From CAYICL01 sp964361885 (GTDB lineage Bacteria > Patescibacteriota > Microgenomatia > UBA1400 > CG1-02-47-37), in assembly GCA_964361885.1 (NCBI GenBank), contig CAYICL010000031.1, forward strand, positions 1 to 8,384: DNA of 8,384 nt. The letters are read 5' to 3'. The position numbers and the translations under genes were made by a program. Under the pieces are notes generated by a model, which was not told the DNA's origin, ran no database searches, and saw only the letters and a list, made by a program, of their open reading frames with translations. Each line of letters begins with the position of its first letter. The stretch's first letter is position 1. Shown piece by piece: positions 1 through 5,696 of this stretch.

Positions 1-187
1 AAGAAACACTGCCGAAATTGATGCCATCATCAATAATCAAACTGCGCTGGAAATTAAACTCACCGGCACTCAAAAAGACTTCGCCAAACTCGCCAAGCTC
101 GCGGCCAAATTAAACATTAATAAATCATTGGTTGTCAGCCAAACTTACCGTCCTTATAAAAACTTCATCTCGCCGGTCTTCATTTAG
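1..187 (+). CDS. C-terminal end of an unrecognised protein (partial)
   Basis: An open frame runs in from the left edge (first full codon at base 2) and ends at TAG 185-187, giving the last 61 residues of a protein that starts outside the window. The visible part is Lys/Asn/Ala-rich. It contains a stretch around EIKLTGTQKDFAKLAKLAAKL that reads as a beta strand followed by an amphipathic helix, and it ends in SPVFI. No signature motif or membrane segment is visible. The strand-helix pattern loosely recalls the C-terminal domain of PilO-like pilus assembly proteins, but this is too weak to name it. It is on the same strand as the following O-antigen-ligase-like gene, which has its own promoter, so the two need not share a function. 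That it is coding is likely; its identity is unknown. Confidence 0.6.
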   Translation, partial: RNTAEIDAIINNQTALEIKLTGTQKDFAKLAKLAAKLNINKSLVVSQTYRPYKNFISPVFI

Positions 188-255
188 CTAAAAAATTAAT
201 TTCTGAAATCCCAAAAGTTAAAATTTTAATTTTTCCAACAGGCTAAAACTGCCTA

Positions 256-284
256 TTGACAAGCTTTTAAAAAAAGAGTTAAAT
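256..284 (+). promoter_or_regulatory. Sigma70-type promoter of the O-antigen-ligase-like gene
   Basis: A perfect -35 TTGACA (256-261) is followed after exactly 17 nt by TTAAAT (279-284, 4 of 6 matches to TATAAT). Only 8 nt separate the -10 from the ATG at 293, so transcription should begin within about two bases of the start codon. No Shine-Dalgarno sequence lies at useful spacing. This predicts a leaderless or nearly leaderless mRNA. Confidence 0.6.
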
Positions 285-292
285 GATTTTAT

Positions 293-2365
293 ATGAATGA
301 AAATCTGGCTCGTATCACCAAAACTATCTCTTTAATCTGCTTAAGCTTAAACCTCATTCTTACTCCCCTTTTCTTCCTCCCTTTTACGACCGACTTTTTT
401 GGTTTTAACAAACTCATGCTCTTTTTACTTTTAACCGCCGTCAGCCTAGTCAGCTGGCTTGTCTATAATATCGCCACCAAAACCGTCCGTTTAACTCTTT
501 CCCCCATGTTGTTGCCTGTCTTTCTGTTGGCAACCGTCGCTGTCATTTCCACTTTAATTAACCGGCCCGCTTCTCCGGATACTTGGATCAGCAACACCGC
601 CGTCTATATCGCTATCTTTGTCTACTATCTCTTAGCCACCACCTTAATCCAAACCTCCACTCAAGTTAAAACCATTCTTAACTGGCTGATTATCACCAGT
701 ACTGTATTAGGTTTACTGGGCATCTTCTCCGTCTTAGGGGCTTTTGAAGGCTTAAGTCTGCCGGCTTACATTATTAATAAAGGCTTCAGCCCTACCGGTT
801 CTTTGTTAAACCTGGTTGGCCTTTTATGTCTGACTCTGCCTTTAAGCCTGGTCTTTGCTTTTAAAAGCCGCTTAGGCCCGAAAAAACTTCAATACTTTCT
901 GTCTTCAGGTATTATTATCTCCGCCCTTATCCTCACCGGTTATCAGATTCTGCCCAACCGCCCTTTTAGCGTTATCCTGCTGCCAAAATTAGCCAGCTGG
1001 TCTATTGCTGTTGATACTTTCAAATCCAATATTCTCTTTGGAGCCGGCCCGGGTAACTTTATTACCCAATTCAACCGCTTCAAACCCCTTAACCTTAACT
1101 TAACTAATTTCTGGGCTGCTAACTTTAACTCCTCCGGCAATCTTTACTTCCACCTTATGACCACCTTAGGCTTGACCGGTATCTTAGCCTTTTTATTCAT
1201 CATTTACTCCTGGTACAAACTCTCCCAGCGCGACTCCGGCACCCGGATTACCGCCATTCAATTGGCTATTAACATCAGCCTGGCTGTTGGCTTTATCCTC
1301 GGCCTGTTTATCCCCTTTACTCCATTAACCTGGATCATTCTGGCCGGTCTTTTAAGCCTATCCGTTGGTATGAACAAAACCAAAAACCTCACCAAAATCA
1401 AAGACGTTATCTTAAGCCTTAACGCCATCACCCTGATTGAACCTTATCAGGACACTCCGGCTGCCGCTGCTTCCACTCCTTTAGTTATCCTGCCTTGGCT
1501 CTTGGGTATCCCTGTCACCCTGGCTATCATTTTAGCCGGTTTCTCTGCTTCCAAAATCTATGGCGCTGAATATACCTTCTATCAAAGTTTGGTGGCTGCC
1601 AACGACAACCGCGGTTCTGACACCTACAACCTCCAGATCAAAACCATTCAATTAAAGCCAAATATCGACCGTTATCATGTCGCCTATTCCAACACCAACT
1701 TTGCTCTGGCCAACTCTTTAGCCACCCAGGAAAACCCCACCGATCAAGACAAGCAAACCATTTCTACCCTGGTCCAGCAAGCCATCCGGGAAGCCAGAAC
1801 CGCCGTTGAGCTGCAACCCAACAAAGCCTCTAACTGGCAGAATTTAGCCAACCTCTACCGCCAGCTGATTAACTTTGCTCAGGGCGCTAATGACTTTGCT
1901 GTCGCCTCCTACACTCGGGCTATCCAACTTGATCCGGCTAATGCCCAACTCAGGCTGGAAATGGGCAGCTTAATGTACGCCTTGAATAACTTCACTGAAG
2001 CCACCGACCGCTTTAAAGAAGCTACCCAGTTAAAACCCGACTATGCCAATGCCTACTATAACCTCTCCTATGCTTTTCAAAAGCAGGAAAAGTGGCTTGA
2101 AGCCTACCAAACCATGCAGCAAGCAGCCAGTTTGGTTCCCGCTGACTCGGCCGATGCCGCTAAAGTCCAGGAAGAACTTGACATTCTTCAAACCAAACTG
2201 CCTGCTGCCGCTCAACCGTCACCGGCTCCGGCTCAACCAGGCGCTAACCAGCTTCAAGAACCTCAAACTCCGCCTCAAGCCCCGACCGGTTTTGACAAAA
2301 TCAATCTGGAAAGCCCCAGCCCCAGCCCGAAAGCCGCCACTCCTATCCCCTCACCTAGCCTCTAA
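293..2365 (+). CDS. O-antigen ligase/polymerase-like membrane protein with C-terminal TPR domain
   Basis: A 690-aa protein with three parts. Residues about 10-430 are a polytopic membrane domain with roughly ten or more hydrophobic segments. Near residue 248 it has FGAGPGNF, then NSSGNLYFHLMTTLGLTGI, the glycine-rich loop and following helix typical of the Wzy_C / WaaL O-antigen ligase superfamily. Residues about 510-632 are TPR repeats (for example DPANAQLRLEMGSLMYALNN and KPDYANAYYNLSYAFQKQEK, with canonical W/G/Y/A/P spacing). Residues about 638-690 are a Pro/Ser/Gln-rich tail ending in PSPSL, probably disordered. By family it should polymerise glycans or ligate them to a lipid or protein acceptor at the outer face of the cytoplasmic membrane; the TPR part probably binds partners or the acceptor. 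The substrate cannot be read from the sequence. A clear promoter places the start at 293. Alternative: a protein O-glycosyltransferase of the PglL type, which shares this fold. Confidence 0.85.
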   Translation: MNENLARITKTISLICLSLNLILTPLFFLPFTTDFFGFNKLMLFLLLTAVSLVSWLVYNIATKTVRLTLSPMLLPVFLLATVAVISTLINRPASPDTWISNTAVYIAIFVYYLLATTLIQTSTQVKTILNWLIITSTVLGLLGIFSVLGAFEGLSLPAYIINKGFSPTGSLLNLVGLLCLTLPLSLVFAFKSRLGPKKLQYFLSSGIIISALILTGYQILPNRPFSVILLPKLASWSIAVDTFKSNILFGAGPGNFITQFNRFKPLNLNLTNFWAANFNSSGNLYFHLMTTLGLTGILAFLFIIYSWYKLSQRDSGTRITAIQLAINISLAVGFILGLFIPFTPLTWIILAGLLSLSVGMNKTKNLTKIKDVILSLNAITLIEPYQDTPAAAASTPLVILPWLLGIPVTLAIILAGFSASKIYGAEYTFYQSLVAANDNRGSDTYNLQIKTIQLKPNIDRYHVAYSNTNFALANSLATQENPTDQDKQTISTLVQQAIREARTAVELQPNKASNWQNLANLYRQLINFAQGANDFAVASYTRAIQLDPANAQLRLEMGSLMYALNNFTEATDRFKEATQLKPDYANAYYNLSYAFQKQEKWLEAYQTMQQAASLVPADSADAAKVQEELDILQTKLPAAAQPSPAPAQPGANQLQEPQTPPQAPTGFDKINLESPSPSPKAATPIPSPSL

Positions 2366-2369
2366 GAGT

Positions 2370-2406
2370 GGAACGAAATAAATTTTCAAGAAAATTTAAA
2401 CGTTCC
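2370..2406. repeat. Hairpin 1 between convergent genes
   Basis: GGAACG (2370-2375) pairs with CGTTCC (2401-2406), and AAATTTT (2380-2386) with AAAATTT (2391-2397) around a CAAG loop; a small A-rich internal loop separates the two stems. It starts 5 bases after the stop codon of the O-antigen-ligase-like gene. It may end or protect that mRNA, but there is no GC-rich stem with a T run, so it is not a textbook intrinsic terminator. Confidence 0.5.
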
Positions 2407-2408
2407 TA

Positions 2409-2440
2409 ACAACGTAAAAATCTTTGATTTTGTACGTTGT
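2409..2440. repeat. Hairpin 2 abutting the 3' end of tRNA-Ala
   Basis: ACAACGTA (2409-2416) pairs with TACGTTGT (2433-2440) and AAAATC (2417-2422) with GATTTT (2426-2431). That gives 14 base pairs with one bulged base (2432) and a three-base loop. Its outermost base is the discriminator base (A73) of the tRNA gene on the minus strand, so in the precursor the hairpin is the immediate 3' trailer. It could act as a transcript end or a processing signal. Confidence 0.55.
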
Positions 2441-2511
2441 GGACCTGGGGAGAATCGAACTCCCGTCTCCCCGATGCGAACGGGGTGCTTTACCAACTAA
2501 GCTACAGGCCC
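2440..2511 (-). tRNA. tRNA-Ala (anticodon CGC)
   Basis: The minus strand folds into a complete 72-nt cloverleaf: acceptor GGGCCTG/CAGGTCC, D stem GCTT/AAGC with an 8-nt loop carrying GG, anticodon stem CCCCG/CGGGG with loop TTCGCAT, a 4-nt variable loop, and T stem GGGAG/CTCCC with loop TTCGATT. The anticodon is CGC, reading the alanine codon GCG. The acceptor has the G3:U70 wobble pair, the main identity element of alanine tRNAs, and discriminator A73, which confirms the assignment. CCA is not encoded: the bases after A73 are CAA, so a CCA-adding enzyme is needed. The first 15 nt are shared with the end of obg, and its stop codon TAG forms tRNA positions 13-15. Only a weak promoter candidate (TTTAGA, 17 nt, TTTATC) lies inside obg upstream, so co-transcription with obg is likely. 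Confidence 0.96.
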
Positions 2512-3538
2512 GTCTTGATAAATTGCCTGCTTTAACTCCTCTAAATTTTCATGCGTCGCCGCGCTAAGCGGGATCACTTTCTTTTTTCCGAACGCTGCCA
2601 TAACTGCCTTGATTTGCTTTTCCGATAGCAGATCAATTTTGTTCAAAACTATTATTTCTTGCTTTTCCAGCAAACTTTTTGAATATGAAGCCAGTTCNNN
2701 NNNNNNNNNNNNNNNNNNNNNNNNNNNNNNNNNNNNNNNNNNNNNNNNNNNNNNNNNNNNNNNNNNNNNNNNNNNNNNNNNNNNNNNNNNNNNNNNNTCC
2801 ATCCAAAACATGTACCAATACTTTGCACCTCTCCACGTGCCGTAAAAACTCAATTCCTAAACCTTTACCTTCATGCGCTCCTTCGATTAATCCCGGAATA
2901 TCCGCTATCACTAAACTATCTTTATCCTGAGCTTGTCGAAGGACTCCCAAGTTCGGTTCTAAAGTAGTAAACGGATAATCGGCAATCTTTGGTCTGGCTT
3001 TGGTTAAAACCGACAGTAAAGTGGACTTCCCTCCATTGGGTAAACCGATCAAACCCACATTGGCCAGCAGCTTTAGCTCCAAACTGATATTAAACTCCTC
3101 TCCTTTTATCCCCATCTCTGCTGTCTTTGGTGTGGTATTGGTTGGCGACCTGAACTGCCAGTTACCCCTGCCGCCTTTGCCGCCCCTGGCCACACACGCC
3201 CTCTGGCCGGCTTGACTTAAATCAATCGGCCACTGATTCTTTAAGTTATCAAGCTTAATCACTGTTCCTGCCGGTACCTGAATCACCAAATCCTCTCCGT
3301 TTTTGCCGTGCCTTTTCGCCCTGCCTCCGGCCTCACCGTTTTCCGCCGCAAACTTCTTTTGATACTGAAACGGCTTTAAAGTGTTTAAATCCTTGTCCGC
3401 TTGAAAATAAACCGACCCGCCGTCACCCCCGTCGCCCCCGTCCGGCCCGCCCTTGGGTACAAACTTCTCCCGCCTAAAACCCACCCGGCCGTTGCCGCCG
3501 TCTCCTGCCTTAATGTTAATTTTGGCAAAATCGATCAT
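2497..3538 (-). CDS. obg: GTPase Obg/CgtA (interrupted by an assembly gap)
   Basis: Obg is an essential GTPase that binds the large ribosomal subunit and links ribosome assembly to stress signals. Residues 1 to about 157 are the glycine-rich Obg fold (KAGDGGNGRVGFRREK, GGPDGGDGGDGG, ARGGKGGRGN). The GTPase domain follows: G1 GLPNGGKST (165-173), G2 in YPFTTLEPN, G3 DIPGL (213-217), then G4 NKIDLL and G5 SAA after the gap. The 100-N gap falls between VHVLDG and ELASYSK. Both sides end on codon boundaries, so the true gap must be a multiple of 3; family comparison suggests about 15-20 missing residues. There is no C-terminal OCT domain. A 19-nt dispersed repeat adds RQAQDKD between G2 and G3. 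The start is ATG 3538, which matches family N-termini and sits 6 nt after an extended -10; a GTG at 3544 is the alternative. The last 15 nt overlap tRNA-Ala. Confidence 0.95.
2698..2797. other. Assembly gap of 100 N inside obg
   Basis: Exactly 100 undetermined bases, the usual scaffolding placeholder for unknown length. The two halves of obg are in different frames if 100 is taken literally (100 is not a multiple of 3), so this is not a biological frameshift. Confidence 0.97.
2925..2943. repeat. Short dispersed repeat translated inside obg
   Basis: TCCTGAGCTTGTCGAAGGA has matching TCCT/AGGA ends. From memory, this sequence recurs as a dispersed element in many uncultivated-bacterium genomes, where it is often translated as RQAQD or FDKLRT. 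Here it is read on the minus strand as LRQAQD (residues 200-205 of Obg) in the loop between switch regions G2 and G3. Only one copy is in this window. Confidence 0.6.
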
Positions 3539-3544
3539 TCCCAC

Positions 3545-3553
3545 ATTCTACCA
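3545..3553 (-). promoter_or_regulatory. Extended -10 promoter of obg
   Basis: On the minus strand TGGTAGAAT is an extended -10 (TG, one base, then TAGAAT with 5 of 6 matches). It ends 6 nt before ATG 3538. No good -35 is seen at 16-18 nt, as expected for the extended -10 class. The transcript would start at or next to the start codon, which favours ATG 3538 over GTG 3544. Confidence 0.5.
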
Positions 3554-3558
3554 TGAAC

Positions 3559-3587
3559 TTTACTGTAGGTTCGCAACCTACTATAAT
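3559..3587 (+). promoter_or_regulatory. Promoter of the RAYT transposase with a REP hairpin as spacer
   Basis: TTTACT (3559-3564, 4 of 6 for the -35), a 17-nt spacer, then a perfect TATAAT (3582-3587). The -10 ends 7 nt before ATG 3595. The 17-nt spacer is exactly the REP palindrome (3565-3581). This suggests a leaderless transcript and possible control by anything that binds the hairpin. Confidence 0.55.
3565..3581. repeat. REP hairpin copy 1 (upstream of RAYT)
   Basis: GTAGGTTCGCAACCTAC is a 7-bp inverted repeat around a CGC loop. It is identical in sequence and orientation to the copies at 4057 and 4271, and lies in the intergenic region between divergent obg and the transposase. Confidence 0.85.
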
Positions 3588-3594
3588 ATACTTA

Positions 3595-4260
3595 ATGCCC
3601 AGTCGTTATTTTCAGCGCCAATTTTATCCCCAAACCTATCATCATATTTTCAACCGCGGGGCTTATAAACAAAAAGTCTTTATTGCCGATCAAGACTACC
3701 TGTCTTTCTTAGATATTCTAAGTTTTTATCTTAAATACCCAACTGGAAAATCCCTGACCCGAAGGTCTAAAAAAACATCGCCAGCAAACAACTATAAATC
3801 TTTGCTTATGCCCTACTGTCTAGTAGCCTATTGTTTAATGCCTAATCATTTTCATTTGCTTCTCTTGCAACAGGCAGAGCAACCAACTCTTAGTGATTTG
3901 TTGAAGCGCCTGAGTATTACCTACGCGATGTATTTTCAAGAACATCATCAACATTCAGGTGCCGTATTTCAAGGCAGATATAAAAGTATTTTAATTAACT
4001 CCGGCAACCAATTGCTGTATTTATCAAAATACATTCATTTAAACCCGAGCAATCTTGTAGGTTCGCAACCTACAAAATATCGCTACTCTTCTTTAACGGC
4101 TTTTATTGACAAAAGCCAAACCCCGGCTTGGCTACATCCTGAATTAATCTTAAACAATTTTTTCCCCAACTCCCCTAACCCGCATAAAAAATACCACCAA
4201 TTTGTCACGGATAAATCTGACCAAGATCAGGAAATTATTAACTCCGTCGTGCTTGAGTAA
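3595..4260 (+). CDS. REP-associated tyrosine transposase (IS200-like Y1 family)
   Basis: A 221-aa protein of the Y1_Tnp HUH nuclease family, single-strand DNA transposases that cut hairpin-bearing DNA through a covalent phosphotyrosine. The N-terminal YHHIFNRGAYKQKVF strand is typical of RAYT. The HUH metal-binding motif is NHFHLLL within CLMPNHFHLLLL, followed by SGAVFQGRYKS and then the helix LYLSKYIHLNP that carries the candidate catalytic Tyr. All key elements are present, so it may be active. A REP hairpin is translated in frame as VGSQPT (residues 155-160) directly after YIHLNP, in a variable linker. ATG 3595 is preferred because TATAAT lies 7 nt upstream; the in-frame ATG at 3553 would lie upstream of that promoter and would translate another REP copy. 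It diverges from obg and converges on the M23 gene. Confidence 0.88.
   Translation: MPSRYFQRQFYPQTYHHIFNRGAYKQKVFIADQDYLSFLDILSFYLKYPTGKSLTRRSKKTSPANNYKSLLMPYCLVAYCLMPNHFHLLLLQQAEQPTLSDLLKRLSITYAMYFQEHHQHSGAVFQGRYKSILINSGNQLLYLSKYIHLNPSNLVGSQPTKYRYSSLTAFIDKSQTPAWLHPELILNNFFPNSPNPHKKYHQFVTDKSDQDQEIINSVVLE
4057..4073. repeat. REP hairpin copy 2, inside the RAYT coding region
   Basis: Identical 17-nt palindrome GTAGGTTCGCAACCTAC. Here the stem extends to 9 bp through flanking TT/AA (4055-4075). It is translated as VGSQP plus the following T, in frame. Confidence 0.85.
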
Positions 4261-4270
4261 ACTATAAGCC

Positions 4271-4287
4271 GTAGGTTCGCAACCTAC
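4271..4287. repeat. REP hairpin copy 3, between convergent RAYT and M23 genes
   Basis: Third identical copy, 10 nt after the RAYT stop and 11 nt before the end of the M23 gene. It could fold in either transcript and act as a 3' end structure, but no T run follows on either strand. Confidence 0.85.
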
Positions 4288-4298
4288 AATCATATCTC

Positions 4299-5417
4299 TC
4301 ATCTAAGATACTCTGACGGATTCACCAGCACTCCGTCTTTTCTGACTTCAAAATGCAAGTGGACCCCGGTTGACCTGCCGGTTGACCCCATTCTGCCGAT
4401 CACATCTCCACGGTTCACCGTCTGGCCTACATTTACCGAAATGCTGGCCATGTGGGCATACAATGTCTGAAGCCCATTGCCGTGGTCAATTAAAACCCGG
4501 TTGCCATAACCAAACCCGTCCGGCCAACCGGCAATTACTACTGTCCCGCTATCAGCCGCTAAAATGGCCGGCGCGGCCTTGTTGGAAATATCGATCCCTT
4601 TGTGGTACCAAACATATCTTTGCGAAATGCCCCCGCTGGCCGGCCAGATAAACTGGCCAATGGCCGACACCACTCCGGCATCCGGAGTTATTTGGGCCAC
4701 ATAGCGCTTTGGATCCCATAACTGCTCTGCCGGCTTGACTCCGTCAGGCACGGTCAAAGTCTGTCCTACTGCCAGCTCAAACGTCTCATCATTGCTATAA
4801 GTGTTAAACGGCCAGTTAATAATCTGCTGGGCCGTTACGTCATACTTCTTGGCAATCGAGTAAACCGTCTCTCCCCGCTTCACCTTATGCACCATGCCGG
4901 TTACCGGCGGCACTTCGATCTTGTCTCCCGGTTTAATTGCGTCAATGCTCTTTAAATCATTCTGCCACCTGATAGTGTCAATCGACACGTCAAACTTGTT
5001 GGCAATGCTCGAAACCGTATCCCCGGGCTGGACAATATATGTCACTACCCCGTCTCTGGGTTTAACCGACACGCTGGTGGTGGTTTCCAGATTATCCATC
5101 ACCATTCCCAGCACCGCTCCGCCTTTACCCATCTCTTCCTCTTCACCGCTAACCGCCTGGGAAATCACCGGCGCCAGCAGCAGCCCGACTAAAAACAAGC
5201 CAGTCATCCCGGTATGCAAAAACGGCCGGGTATACCTGCCTCTCTTAGCCACTAATCCCTCTACCACCACTCCTTTGCCTGCCTCAAACCCGGCTAAAAA
5301 TTGAGTCATTCTTTTCGGAAAATAGCCGCTTAAAAACTTGATAAACTCTTTTAAATCCCACCACCAGACCAATATCGGATTAACCCGCAATCGCTTAAAA
5401 ATCGTTAATCTTTCCAT
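4299..5417 (-). CDS. Membrane-anchored M23 peptidase with two LysM domains
   Basis: A 372-aa peptidoglycan endopeptidase of the LytM/M23 type. A basic N-terminal region of about 68 residues (with the cluster VWWWDLKEF) precedes a hydrophobic segment near 69-90 (LFLVGLLLAPVISQAV). This suggests an unusually long cytoplasmic tail followed by a signal anchor. Two LysM peptidoglycan-binding modules follow (about 124-172, starting TYIVQPGDTVSSIANKF, and about 175-227, starting HKVKRGETVYSIAKKY). The C-terminal M23 domain holds the zinc-site motifs: WYHKGIDIS (His near 272, Asp near 276) and HLHFEV (His 353 and 355). The site looks complete, so it is predicted active in cutting peptide cross-links outside the membrane, in wall remodelling or division. 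A TAAAAT box overlaps the stop of the upstream antitoxin gene 12 nt away; no Shine-Dalgarno is seen. It ends just before REP copy 3. Confidence 0.93.
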   Translation of the reverse strand: MERLTIFKRLRVNPILVWWWDLKEFIKFLSGYFPKRMTQFLAGFEAGKGVVVEGLVAKRGRYTRPFLHTGMTGLFLVGLLLAPVISQAVSGEEEEMGKGGAVLGMVMDNLETTTSVSVKPRDGVVTYIVQPGDTVSSIANKFDVSIDTIRWQNDLKSIDAIKPGDKIEVPPVTGMVHKVKRGETVYSIAKKYDVTAQQIINWPFNTYSNDETFELAVGQTLTVPDGVKPAEQLWDPKRYVAQITPDAGVVSAIGQFIWPASGGISQRYVWYHKGIDISNKAAPAILAADSGTVVIAGWPDGFGYGNRVLIDHGNGLQTLYAHMASISVNVGQTVNRGDVIGRMGSTGRSTGVHLHFEVRKDGVLVNPSEYLR

Positions 5418-5426
5418 AGAAAGGCT

Positions 5427-5432
5427 ATTTTA
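5427..5432 (-). promoter_or_regulatory. Candidate -10 of the M23 peptidase gene
   Basis: TAAAAT on the minus strand (5 of 6 matches) ends 9 nt before ATG 5417. The best -35 is a weak TTGTTT at 18 nt (rc of 5451-5456). It overlaps the stop codon of the antitoxin gene, so the peptidase may be transcribed alone with a very short leader as well as by read-through from the toxin-antitoxin operon. Confidence 0.35.
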
Positions 5433-5696
5433 AGCTGCCGCTAAACCTCGAAACAAAATATCTTTCATTAAAGCCTGATAAGGAATATCTCTTTTGTTAG
5501 CTTTGATTTTCAGCCGGTCAATCAACGCCTGGGGTAATCGCACGGTCACCGGCTTACTGGTCAGTTGCAAATTAGGGAAACTCACCCTTTCGGCCTTGGA
5601 CCAATCCACATACTCGGTTGAGTCATGGGTTTGCCAAAATTTTCTTTCCGCCGACTCGTTTTTAAATCTCGGAATTTTTTTAAATTGTTTGGACAT
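5430..5696 (-). CDS. brnA: CopG/BrnA-type antitoxin
   Basis: An 88-aa protein. The N-terminal half contains ERKFWQTHDSTEYVDWSKAERVSFPNL, typical of CopG-like antitoxins paired with BrnT. The C-terminal half, TVRLPQALIDRLKIKANKRDIPYQALMKDIL, is a ribbon-helix-helix DNA-binding domain (strand PVTVRLP, then two helices). By family it binds and neutralises BrnT and represses its own promoter as a dimer. It overlaps the upstream toxin gene by 17 nt and has the only strong ribosome-binding site seen in the window (AGGAGG, 9 nt before ATG 5696), which lies inside the toxin coding region. The toxin-first order is typical of BrnT systems. The family assignment is firm; the exact name brnA rests on the BrnT partner. 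Confidence 0.88.
   Translation of the reverse strand: MSKQFKKIPRFKNESAERKFWQTHDSTEYVDWSKAERVSFPNLQLTSKPVTVRLPQALIDRLKIKANKRDIPYQALMKDILFRGLAAA

Larger units (their letters stand above)
3565..4287 (+). mobile_element. REP/RAYT unit: transposase gene with its candidate REP hairpins
   Basis: A single tyrosine transposase gene is bracketed by two same-orientation 17-nt hairpins (3565-3581 and 4271-4287), with a third inside the coding region. RAYT proteins are known to be linked to REP palindromes that they nick and may mobilise. No long terminal inverted repeats or target-site duplication are visible, so it is not a classical insertion sequence. The exact ends are inferred. Confidence 0.55.

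Noticed and set aside
2043..2381. A Lys/Pro-rich 112-aa open frame overlapping the TPR region
   Set aside because: It is an out-of-frame reading of the TPR and proline-rich tail, without a start signal or recognisable domain.
2512..2555. A dedicated tRNA-Ala promoter inside obg (TTTAGA, 17 nt, TTTATC)
   Set aside because: Only 4 of 6 and 3 of 6 matches; too weak to list as a feature.
2497..3544. Frameshifted obg pseudogene
   Set aside because: The frame change falls only across a 100-N placeholder; both halves are intact with all G motifs and end on codon boundaries.
3553..3594. RAYT start at ATG 3553
   Set aside because: It lies upstream of the TATAAT at 3582-3587 and within the obg extended -10 region; family N-termini fit MPSRYFQ at 3595. 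It is not fully excluded.
3565..4287. The three 17-nt repeats as a degenerate CRISPR array
   Set aside because: Spacing is about 475 and 200 nt, the units are perfect short palindromes, one is inside a gene, and there are no cas genes; REP elements explain them.
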